Assembly: GCF_008386495.1 (NCBI RefSeq)
Contig: NZ_VTHJ01000036.1
Span: forward strand, 31,037-95,036
From: Streptomyces tailanensis
GTDB lineage: Bacteria; Actinomycetota; Actinomycetes; Streptomycetales; Streptomycetaceae
Length of the DNA stretch: 64,000 nucleotides
Reading direction: 5' to 3'
Numbering within the stretch: the stretch's first letter is position 1; the number at the start of each line of letters is the position of its first letter. The notes beneath the pieces were generated by a model. That model made no database searches, was not told the origin of the DNA, and saw only the letters and a list, made by a program, of their open reading frames with translations. Shown here piece after piece: positions 41,860 to 50,100 of this stretch. Made by a program: the position numbers and the translations under genes.

Positions 41860-43142
41860 CGGAGACCGTATCCGAGGACTCCTCGGCATCCGAGGACCCC
41901 TCGGCCGGCCATGCCCTGGCCGAGCCCGTCGAGCGGGTCGGGCGGGGCTGGACGTCGGCGCTGGCGCTGGCCAACGGGTCGATCTGGGTGGGCTGGTACG
42001 GCCCGCTGCAGATCCTGCTGGCCCTCCAGGCGGAGGACTTCGCGCCCGGTTCGGGGATGTCGAAGGAGACGATGCTGGCGTGGGTGACGGGCGCCGGGGC
42101 GGTCGTCTCGCTCCTCGCCACGCCGCTGTTCGGCGCGCTGTCGGACCGTACGACGTCACGGTGGGGGCGGCGTACTCCGTGGATCGTGGCGGGGGCGGTG
42201 GGCGGCGCGCTGTCGTTGCTGCTGCTCGCGGGCGCGGGCGGGCTGTGGACCATGGTGATCGGCTGGTCCCTGGTCCAGCTGACGCTGAACGCGTCCTGGG
42301 CGGCGGTCACCGCGGCGGTGCCGGACCGGGTGCCACGCCTTCAACGGGGTTCCGTGGGCGGCTGGTTGGGCGCGGCGCAGATCCTCGGCGTGGTCGGCGG
42401 CACAGGGCTGGCGACACTGGCCGGCGGTGTGGGCGCGGGGTACGCGGCGTGCGCGGTGTTCACGCTGGCGGGGATGTTGCCGTACGTGGTGTTCCATCGG
42501 GACCTGCGGTTGCCGGCAGCCGTCCGCCCGGCGTGGTCCTGGCGGGGGTTTCTGGCCGGTTTCTGGCTGAGCCCGCGTCGGTATCCGGACTTCGGCTGGG
42601 CCTGGTTGACGCGTTTCCTGGTCAACCTGAGCAACAGCATCGGGCTTCTCTACCTGCTCTACTACCTGCGGGATCACGTCCGGTACCCCGACCCTGAGCA
42701 GGGCGTGCTGATCCTGACGGCCGTGAACGCGGTGATGCTGCTCTCGACGGTGGTGGTCGCGGGGGTGTGGTCGGACCGGGTGGGGCGTCGTAAGCCGTTC
42801 GTGTACTGGTCGGGTGTGGTGATGGCGGTCGCGGCGGGCACGATCGCGGCCTGGCCGACCTGGCCCGGCACGATCGTCGCCTCGGCCCTTCTCGGCCTGG
42901 GCTTCGGCGTGTTCGCGTCCGTCGACTTCGCCCTGATGACGGACGTCCTGCCGAAGGCCCTGGACCGCGGCAAGGACCTCGGCGTCATCAACGTCGCCAA
43001 CTCCCTGCCCCAGGTGGCGGCCCCGGTGGTGGCCGCGCCGATCGTGGCGTATCTGGGCGGGTATCGGGCGCTGTATCTGGTGGCGGCGGTGATCGGGCTG
43101 GCGGGGGCGGTGTTCGTGGGGCGGATCCGGAGCGTGGAGTAG
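41856..43142 (+). CDS. MFS transporter (putative sugar/glycoside uptake)
   Basis: 428 residues, ATGA overlap with the beta-glucosidase gene. Twelve hydrophobic segments; LFGALSDRTTSRWGRRTPWIVAG is the MFS loop 2-3 motif and WSDRVGRRKPFVYWSG the repeat after helix 8. The pattern is like the GPH/SLC45-type sugar symporters found beside glucosidases. Translational coupling with the GH1 gene supports glycoside import. The 3' end runs into an 18-bp tandem repeat. Confidence 0.9.
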   Translation: MTETVSEDSSASEDPSAGHALAEPVERVGRGWTSALALANGSIWVGWYGPLQILLALQAEDFAPGSGMSKETMLAWVTGAGAVVSLLATPLFGALSDRTTSRWGRRTPWIVAGAVGGALSLLLLAGAGGLWTMVIGWSLVQLTLNASWAAVTAAVPDRVPRLQRGSVGGWLGAAQILGVVGGTGLATLAGGVGAGYAACAVFTLAGMLPYVVFHRDLRLPAAVRPAWSWRGFLAGFWLSPRRYPDFGWAWLTRFLVNLSNSIGLLYLLYYLRDHVRYPDPEQGVLILTAVNAVMLLSTVVVAGVWSDRVGRRKPFVYWSGVVMAVAAGTIAAWPTWPGTIVASALLGLGFGVFASVDFALMTDVLPKALDRGKDLGVINVANSLPQVAAPVVAAPIVAYLGGYRALYLVAAVIGLAGAVFVGRIRSVE

Positions 43143-43177
43143 ATCCGAGGCGTGGAGTAAATCCGAAGCATGGAGTA
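43124..43177 (+). repeat. 18-bp tandem repeat (three units) over the MFS stop codon
   Basis: GATCCGGAGCGTGGAGTA, GATCCGAGGCGTGGAGTA, AATCCGAAGCATGGAGTA, then GATC. The first unit ends with the MFS stop codon. Each unit carries an in-frame GAG TAG/TAA, so unit loss or gain would not change the protein. Confidence 0.9.
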
Positions 43178-43237
43178 GATCACTCCATTCACTTCACCCA
43201 CAGGGGACACAGGCAACGGATCCGCTCTCTGGCACCT

Positions 43238-43267
43238 CTTCAGTGGTGACCACCCCCGTCACTGAAG
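43238..43267 (+). promoter_or_regulatory. Hairpin covering the ribosome binding site of the deiminase gene
   Basis: CTTCAGTG and CACTGAAG arms around 14 bases; the right arm overlaps AAGGGA, the Shine-Dalgarno sequence seven bases before GTG 43277. Confidence 0.5.
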
Positions 43268-43276
43268 GGACGCACT

Positions 43277-45307
43277 GTGTCCACGCGTTCATCCAGCCCC
43301 GCCAGATCCTCCGGAGTCTCCCGAACTCGCCCCGCACGGCAGGCGATAGCCGTGCTCGTCGCCTCCGGCACGCTGCTCGCCACGCCCTCGCTCGCCGCGC
43401 CCGCCGCGTTCGCGGCCGCGCCACCGACCGATCTGCGGGTGGACGTGAACCGGGACGGGAACGTCGACGTCAAGGGCTCGACCGACACCGTCGGGGAGGA
43501 CGGCTGGACCGTCGGGCGGGGTGCGCTGATGCTGCCCAACATCGATGACGACACCAAGCGTTGCCCGACCACCGGGCCCAAGGGCAAGCCGCTCTCCGAC
43601 GCCAAGCTGGCGGCCTGCAACGACGCATCCGACTCCAAGGTGAACGGCACCGCCGACGCCGCCGACCTCGCCCGGGTGCGTTCCGTGCCTATGCGGAGTC
43701 TGAAGAGCGGGGCGCAGGGCATCGTCAAGGTCACCGCGGGTGCCGCGCAGACCCGGGTCTTCGTCAAGCGCGGCAAGAAGTGGGAGCCGGTCACGGCCAG
43801 GACCCGGCTGTCGCGGGCCGAGTTGCGCGCGGGCGTGGAGTTCGGTGTCGAGGCCCGGGACGTCATCCGGGACACGGCCAAGTGGGACGGGCTGGCCCGG
43901 ATCCGGCTGAGCGTGAAGTCGAGCGCCGGCACCTCCTCCGACACGGTCGCCCTGCGCGTCGCCCCGCTCCTCACCCACCATCACCTGCAGAACGCCCAGC
44001 AGTTGCTGGTCACCAAGATCCCCGGCAAGGACGACTACGCGAAGCTCAACCGCGTCTTCCGCGAGGGCCTGGACAAGGCGGCGCGGAACGCCGGGATCAC
44101 CCGGCCGACGGTGAACTTCACCAAGTACCAGGACGTCTGGGCGCAGGACTTCGTCGAGCCCGCGTACGTCAGCATGACCGGTGCGAACGGCAAGCGGCAG
44201 ACCATGCGGGTGATGCTGCGCTCCGCGCAGATGGACCGAGACGCGGGCCGGGAGCTGTTCGAGAAGCTGCGCGGCCCCGACATCGGTGCCGTACAGGTGA
44301 CCGGTGCCAAGGACTTCGAGGAGTGGACCCTCAACTCCATGGGCAACCTGGAGACCATCCCGCCGTACGCCCAGGGCGAGCGCTCCTTCCCCGCGGGCCG
44401 CATCATCATGGGTCACCGTCCCGACATCGGCTCCAAGCCGGCGAAGGTGATGCGTACGTTCCTGAAGTCCCAGGGCCTCCAGGACCCCCTGTTCCTGGAC
44501 ACCTCCTGGCTGCACGTCGGCCACGTCGACGAGTTCGTGCAGTTCCTGCCCGCCGACACCCCGCGCGGCTGGAAGATCGCCATCGCCGACCCCGAGGCCG
44601 GTCTGAAGCTGCTGCGCGACGCGAAGAACGCCGGGCACGGCTCGACGAAGATGTTCTCCCTGCCGAAGGACACGCCGAGCTCCATGCCCACGGAGACCAT
44701 CTCCAAGGCCCTCGCCTCGAAGAACCTCGTCTCCGACAACAACCTCGCCACCCGCCGGATCGAGGCCAACCTCGCGACCCTCAAGCGCGAGACGGGCGTC
44801 ACGGACGCCGAGGTCGTGCGGGTGCCCTCCCTGTTCACCCAGGGCACGGAGATGGTGGGCGAGACCCAGCAGGGCGGCACCGAGACCCGCCGTCTGCCCC
44901 GGCTGACCCGCCTCGGCGCGGGCGCCGAACTGCCGGAGGCGGCACGGGAGTACGGCCAGCAGCGGAACCTCGACCGGGCGACGGCCGGCGACGGTTCGGC
45001 GACGAGCGACGGGTTCGCGGCCGGCAGCCCCGCCGCCCCCGCCCCCTCCGTCATGACCAGCGCCTACATCCCCGGCGCCGTCAACGGCATCCTCCTCAGC
45101 CGCACCCAGTACCTCGCCCCGCGCCAGTGGGGCCCGGTCATCGCGGGCAAGGACATCTTCACCGAGGCGGTGACGGCCGCGTACACGTCCGTCGGCATGA
45201 AGGTGTCGTACATCGACGACTGGTCGACGTACCACCTCGGCATGGGTGAGATCCACTGCGGAACGAACACCCTGAGGAACACGTCGGCCGCCTGGTGGAC
45301 GCGCTAG
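43277..45307 (+). CDS. Secreted protein-arginine deiminase (PAD) family protein
   Basis: 676 residues from GTG 43277. Residues 1-47 are a signal peptide (RQAIAVLVASGTLLATPSLAAPAAFAAAP, in parts). An N-terminal PAD-like beta domain with DVNRDGNVDVKG (calcium-binding-like) follows, then the catalytic domain with all four expected residues: Asp291 (DVWAQDFVEP), His416 and Asp418 (GHVDEF), Cys661 (GEIHCGTN). PADs convert peptidyl-arginine to citrulline with release of ammonia. A secreted enzyme could modify extracellular proteins or peptides. Homologues are known from a few bacteria and fungi; function in streptomycetes is not established. It stands alone between a tandem repeat and a strong terminator. 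Confidence 0.92.
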   Translation: MSTRSSSPARSSGVSRTRPARQAIAVLVASGTLLATPSLAAPAAFAAAPPTDLRVDVNRDGNVDVKGSTDTVGEDGWTVGRGALMLPNIDDDTKRCPTTGPKGKPLSDAKLAACNDASDSKVNGTADAADLARVRSVPMRSLKSGAQGIVKVTAGAAQTRVFVKRGKKWEPVTARTRLSRAELRAGVEFGVEARDVIRDTAKWDGLARIRLSVKSSAGTSSDTVALRVAPLLTHHHLQNAQQLLVTKIPGKDDYAKLNRVFREGLDKAARNAGITRPTVNFTKYQDVWAQDFVEPAYVSMTGANGKRQTMRVMLRSAQMDRDAGRELFEKLRGPDIGAVQVTGAKDFEEWTLNSMGNLETIPPYAQGERSFPAGRIIMGHRPDIGSKPAKVMRTFLKSQGLQDPLFLDTSWLHVGHVDEFVQFLPADTPRGWKIAIADPEAGLKLLRDAKNAGHGSTKMFSLPKDTPSSMPTETISKALASKNLVSDNNLATRRIEANLATLKRETGVTDAEVVRVPSLFTQGTEMVGETQQGGTETRRLPRLTRLGAGAELPEAAREYGQQRNLDRATAGDGSATSDGFAAGSPAAPAPSVMTSAYIPGAVNGILLSRTQYLAPRQWGPVIAGKDIFTEAVTAAYTSVGMKVSYIDDWSTYHLGMGEIHCGTNTLRNTSAAWWTR

Positions 45308-45329
45308 CGACCACCGAGCGGTACGACCC

Positions 45330-45361
45330 TCGCCGCCGCCCCGGGATGCCGGGGCGGCGGC
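45330..45361. terminator. Bidirectional terminator
   Basis: CGCCGCCGCCCCGG pairs with CCGGGGCGGCGGCG across a four-base loop, between the convergent deiminase and VOC genes. Confidence 0.85.
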
Positions 45362-45365
45362 GCTT

Positions 45366-46079
45366 TCATGCCGGGCCGGGGTTCCGCAGATCCTCCAGCC
45401 GCACCAGGGCGTCGCGGGCCTCGACCCGTTCCGCGGCGGTGAGCCGCACCCCCGCGGCGCGGGTGAGTACGGACGTCGCCGTCTCCTCGTCGCCGAGCCG
45501 GGCGGCGACATCGGCCCGCAGCACGAGCAGCCGCAGCAGCAGCGCGCCCGCCGGCCTCTCGTCCTCCAGCCCCAGCACCCGGTCGACGACCTTCGCCGCG
45601 GCCGCCGGATCGTCCTTCGAGTCCGCCAGCAGGGAGGCGTTGTGCAGGGCCCGCGCGAAGGTCTCCCGGGGTGCGGGCCGGTGGTGCTGATCCTCGCTCG
45701 TCGGCTGTCCCACGCGGATGCAGTTGCCGCCCGGATCGGTCATGAGGAACTGGCGTACGCCGTACGACATGTCCTTCAGCGGCCCGATACGCGGCAGCCC
45801 CCGGGTCGGGATCCGCCCGTAAGCCTCCTTGAGGCCGGCCCGGAACGCCGCGTACAGCCCGTCGACGTCGTCGGTCAGGACATAGCACGTGCTCACCGAC
45901 TCGGTCGGCTCGTACTGCTTGAGCCCGAAGAACTGGAGCTCGATGCCGCCGCGTTCCACCACCGCGTACGGGTTGGGGCTGCGTTGCTGGAAGGTGACCT
46001 CGAAGCCGAGGGCCACGTAGAAGTCGAGAACGGGTCGGAGCGTCCGGCACGGAAGGATCGGAATCGTCTTCTCACCCAT
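45366..46079 (-). CDS. VOC (bleomycin-resistance-like) protein with a C-terminal helical extension
   Basis: 237 residues. Residues 1-125 are a VOC domain (IPILPCRTLRPVLDFYVALGFEVTF, IELQFFGLKQYEP, FLMTDPGGNCIRVGQP). Residues ~135-230 add helices with TPR-like spacing (RALHNASLLADSKDDPAAAAKVVDRVLG, LLRLLVLRADVAARLGDEETA). Bleomycin-binding-type VOC proteins of this length are common in Streptomyces. The extension probably mediates dimer contacts. A GTCAAACTTGAC palindrome lies just upstream of the start. Confidence 0.87.
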   Translation of the reverse strand: MGEKTIPILPCRTLRPVLDFYVALGFEVTFQQRSPNPYAVVERGGIELQFFGLKQYEPTESVSTCYVLTDDVDGLYAAFRAGLKEAYGRIPTRGLPRIGPLKDMSYGVRQFLMTDPGGNCIRVGQPTSEDQHHRPAPRETFARALHNASLLADSKDDPAAAAKVVDRVLGLEDERPAGALLLRLLVLRADVAARLGDEETATSVLTRAAGVRLTAAERVEARDALVRLEDLRNPGPA

Positions 46080-46091
46080 CCCCTCAGCCTA

Positions 46092-46103
46092 GTCAAACTT
46101 GAC
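46092..46103. promoter_or_regulatory. GTCAAACTTGAC palindrome, putative operator
   Basis: GTCAA/TTGAC arms around AC, 12 bp before the VOC start; resembles MarR-type sites. The regulator is not identified. Confidence 0.4.
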
Positions 46104-46171
46104 CAGAGTGCGCGACCGATAAAACCATCCCGCCGGGGCGGCGGAGCTGCCCGCCACCACCGCCGGTGCGA

Positions 46172-46657
46172 TCAGCTCTCCGTCTCCGGAAGCAGCGCCG
46201 CTTCGTCCATCGACCGCAGCAGGCTCCGCGCGGGTCCGGCCTCCTCGGGCCGTACGGAGGAGGCGAGGCTCTCGACGATGGGTCGGCCGGTGTACACGGC
46301 CGCCCTGGCGGCCCGCTCCCAGCCCGGCTGCCGCCGGTAGTCGGCGCCGAGCCCGCCGCCCCCGGCCCTGGCCGCCGCGGCGGCGGCCGTCTGCCACTGC
46401 CGGGCCCGGCAGATGCTCTCCAGCAGCCCCAGCAACTCGGCCTTGCACGGCAGGTGCGGCGCACCGGCCAGTTCGAGGAGGAACGGCACGGCGGGGGCCG
46501 TGGCCTCGCCGACGACGAACCCCAACGCGCAGAGGGAGCCGCCGAGTTCGTCGACGGCGAGCCGGGCAGTGGCTTCGTCGCCGTACGCGATCCGGGTCAG
46601 CAGGGGCGGGATGCGCTCCGGGGACTCCCCTTGTGCGTCGCGCAGTCCGCCCAGCAA
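46172..46657 (-). CDS. HEAT-repeat-like helical protein of unknown function
   Basis: 161 residues from TTG 46657 (GAAGGA twelve bases upstream; the frame upstream to about 46700 is also open). Regular helical pairs, for example RLAVDELGGSLCALGFVVGE and APAVPFLLELAGAPHLPCKAELLGLLESI, resemble HEAT repeats. No catalytic motif. It diverges from the trypco2-protease-ATPase cluster by 139 bp, and could be an immunity or adaptor protein for it, but that is only positional. Confidence 0.65.
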   Translation of the reverse strand: MLGGLRDAQGESPERIPPLLTRIAYGDEATARLAVDELGGSLCALGFVVGEATAPAVPFLLELAGAPHLPCKAELLGLLESICRARQWQTAAAAAARAGGGGLGADYRRQPGWERAARAAVYTGRPIVESLASSVRPEEAGPARSLLRSMDEAALLPETES

Positions 46658-46796
46658 ATCCGGGCGACGTCCTTCAACACAATCTCCACACTTGCCCCTC
46701 AGGATTCACCCGTCGCACGTCGATCACCACGCTGACTCGCTGACTCACGGTCACTAATATGTATACGCACGATGACACGATGGTGGAGGGGGACGC

Positions 46797-47102
46797 ATGG
46801 CGATCGATGGGCAGGACGAGGACTGGCTGGACCTGGCCGACGCCGTGGAGGTGCTGCGCACCCAGTTGTCGGAGGCCCAGCGCCGGGGCCAGGGTTCCCC
46901 GCTGCGCTTCGTCCTGGGCGAGATCACCGCGGAGTTCGAGGTCGAGCTGGTGCGGACGCGGAACGGCGGCGGGGCGCTGCGGTTCGGCGTCGTGGAGGCC
47001 GACGCCCGTCGGGAGCGCTCGGCCAGGTCCACCCAGCGCGTGACGCTGACGCTGAAGCCGGAGCTGCGCGGCGAGCGCGTGACCGTGGGCGACGTCGAGT
47101 AG
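46797..47102 (+). CDS. Trypsin-co-occurring domain 2 (trypco2) protein
   Basis: 101 residues from ATG 46797, with GGAGG upstream. LADAVEVLRTQLSEAQRRGQ then LRFVLGEITAEFEVELVRTR and LRFGVVEADARRER...QRVTLTLKP: a helix followed by beta strands, the pattern of the trypco2 family. These small domains are encoded next to trypsin-like/STAND proteins in predicted conflict systems and are thought to be the sensor or a substrate of the protease. Directly followed (40 bp) by such a protein. Confidence 0.85.
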   Translation: MAIDGQDEDWLDLADAVEVLRTQLSEAQRRGQGSPLRFVLGEITAEFEVELVRTRNGGGALRFGVVEADARRERSARSTQRVTLTLKPELRGERVTVGDVE

Positions 47103-47142
47103 GCCGAGCGACACGGACGTCGAGCGATACGGGGGTGGGTCG

Positions 47143-50100
47143 ATGCAGCAGGAGCATGTCGTCCAGGTTCGTGCTCGGTCTTTCGGCAGTGGCTATCTGA
47201 TCGCGCCGCGGCTGGTGTTGACCGCCGCGCATCTGGTGCCGGAGAAGGGGGTGCGCGAGAAGATCACCGTGGCCGTGCCCGGGTCGGGCGTGCGGGTCGC
47301 CGCGGAGGTGCGGTCGTGGCGGTGGGACACCGTCGTGGACGCCGCCCTGCTGGAGATCGTGGCCGACGACCGGGACTGGCCGGTACCCGGCACCCTGCGG
47401 GGTGCCGAGGGTCGCCGCCCGCAGCGCTGGGGCCGGTTCGTGACGAGCGGGACCAAGATCCTGGTCGCCGCCCAGGGCTTCCCACGACAGCAGAAGACGA
47501 AGGACGAACAGAGCCACGCGGAACTGAGCCGCTCGGCCCGCGAGGAACTGGCCCGGGGTCGCGAGATGGTGAACGGTCATGTCCGACCCCACGGCGACGG
47601 CCCCTTCGAGATCCTCGACGTCGTGAGCCGGATGAGCTACGACACGGAAGGGCTCGACGGCGCTACCGCCGCGAACACCACCGCGATGTCCGGGATGTCC
47701 GGCGCGGCCGTCTTCGCCGAGGGCCAGGACCTGCTGCTCGGTGTGGTGCGCGACGACCTTCAACCGCACCAGGGCACTCGGCTGCTCGCCACGTCCAGCG
47801 AGGATCTGCTGGCCTGGCCGGAGTTCCGCGAGGTGATCCGCGAGGCGACCTCCGTCGATCCGCAGCCCGAACCGGTCGAGTACGCCGGCCTGTTGAAGCC
47901 GGCGCCGCCCAAACGGGAGGTGTGCTCCCCGTCCATGCTGCTGCGGGCCGACGCCGAGGTGGTGTCGTTCCACGGCCGGGAGGACACGCTCGAGGAGTTG
48001 GAGCGGTGGTGCGAGGAGGACGCGGACGGTCTTCCCTCCGTCCGGGTGCTCACCGCGCAGGGCGGGCAGGGCAAGACCCGGCTGGCACGACAGTTGATGG
48101 CACGGCTGCGGGACCGCCACTGGGTCGCCGGTGAAGTCCAGGGCGCCCCACGGGACGAGCCACACCCCCTGCACACCCTCCCGCACCCCTTGCACGCCCT
48201 CCAGTACCCGTTGCTCCTGGTCGTCGACTACGCCGAGACCCGGCCCAAACTGGTCCGGCAGCTGCTGGCCCACGCCGAGGAAGTCAGGCATCCGGTACGC
48301 CTGTTGCTGCTCGCCCGCTCGCTCGGCTCCTGGCAGAGAACCGCGACCGGTGACCTCCGCGCCAACGAGATGAGGCTGCACACCCTCAGCCCCCGCGACG
48401 TGGACCGGGAGCACGCGTTCCGGACAGCGGCCCGGGACCTCTCCCGCCGGCTGGCCGAGGCGACCCGCGAGAGGGACGTCGACTGGCGCGGCATCGCGGA
48501 CAGCCTCCCGGCGTACGGCGCCGGAAACGGTGGCCGGGGCACGGAAACGGCCCTGACCGTGCAGATGGCGGCCCTGACGGCACTGCTGCGCCGTGGGCGG
48601 GACCCCGAGAGGGACGAAGGGCCGCTGGAGGCCCAACTCCTGGAACACGAGTGGAAGTACTGGGAGGACACCGCCGATGAGTGGGAAATGGGGCCGCGCG
48701 CAAAGCGACTGCTCGATGCGGCGGTGGCAACGGCCGTACTGTGCCCCGCCCAGAACAAGGCGGAGGCGCGCAAGACCCTCGCCCGCCTGCTGCCCGGTGG
48801 ATCACGGGAGCTGATCACCGAGTTCGCCCTCTGGCTGCGCGCGCTCTATCCGTCCGCCGAGGACCACTACTGGGGCCAGTTGGAGCCGGACCGGGTGGCA
48901 GAGTACCTCGCCTCCGAACAGATCATCGACGACGAGGAACTGCTTGAGAGACTCTTCTCCCGGGCCCCGGACCAGCAGCGGGCGCAGACCCTCACCGTGC
49001 TGGCCCGGGCCGCCGTGGCCCACGCCAACGAGGGCCGCGCGGAACAGGCGGGCCAGGTCGTCGAGCAGCTGCGCGAGACCCTGCGCTCCGTACCCGCCCA
49101 CAAGCCCCTGACCGCCGCCATGCTCCGCGACCACTCCGACACCCTGCCCGAACACTCCCATGCGCTGCGCGACTACGCGCTCGACGTGGCCCGCGAACTG
49201 AGCCGGCTGTACCGCGACACCGGGGACACCACCCAGGTCGCCTGGGCCCTGCACAACCTCGCCGAGCGGCATTTGGCGGTCGGGCAGTGGGAGGAGGCCC
49301 AGGCGGCCGCCGCCGAGGCCGTGGCGATCCACGAACGGTTCGCGGGCCAGGAGGCGACGACGCACCGCGTGGAGCGGGCAGACTCGCTGCTGGCGCTGTC
49401 CCGTGCCCTGCGCATGACCGGACGGTTTTCGGAGGCATACGTCGCCGGCGAAGAGGCGCTGGGTCTGTTCCGCACGCTGGTGGCGGAAGGCGGCGAGGAG
49501 TCGGAGAAGCACGAGCGTGGCCTGGTACGGGCGCTCATCAGACAGTCAGGGGTGGTCTGGCAACTCGACCCGAGTGAGTTCCCCTTCGACACGATCGCCA
49601 GGTCCGACGAACACACGGAGGACGCCGTCCGACTCGCCCGCCGGCTGGTGGCTCGACACCCCGATCTGGACCCTCGACTGCTCTCCACGGCGCTGGCGGC
49701 GCGGGGCGCGAATCTCTGGCGCTTCCGACGGCACTCGGAGGCTTTGCCACTGAGCGAGGAGGAGGTCGAGGAGGCTCGCCGGTTGTGTGGGGAGAACCCC
49801 GACGCCTACACCGCCGACCTCGCGAGCGCTCTGATGGGCCTGAACCTCGCCCACAGCTCCGCCGAGCAACCGCCCGCCGAGGCGACGGCCCTGATACATG
49901 AGGCGATCGAACTGCTGCGCCCACTCGCCGAGGATCTCCCCCGGGTCCACCTCCCCGACCTGGCGCAGATGCTGCACAACCTTGCGTGGGACCAGTTCGA
50001 CACGGGAGATCAGGCAGCGGCACGACAATCCATCCGGGAAGCGATCGAGCACCGCCGAGCCCTGGCCCGCGACTCCTACGGGCTCGCGGTGCCCAGCCTG

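Noticed and set aside
39067..42159. A 1030-codon open frame on the minus strand
   Set aside because: It is antisense to the M4 protease, emfourin-like and beta-glucosidase genes, is Arg/Gly/Val-rich and has no domain; a usual by-product of high GC third positions.
43124..43177. A CRISPR array
   Set aside because: Units are contiguous 18-bp tandem repeats without spacers, and no cas gene is present.
43289..45511. A 740-codon minus-strand open frame
   Set aside because: Antisense to the arginine deiminase gene, whose signal peptide and catalytic residues show that it is the real one.
46924..48648. A 574-codon minus-strand open frame
   Set aside because: Antisense to the trypco2 and protease-ATPase genes; composition typical of a shadow frame.
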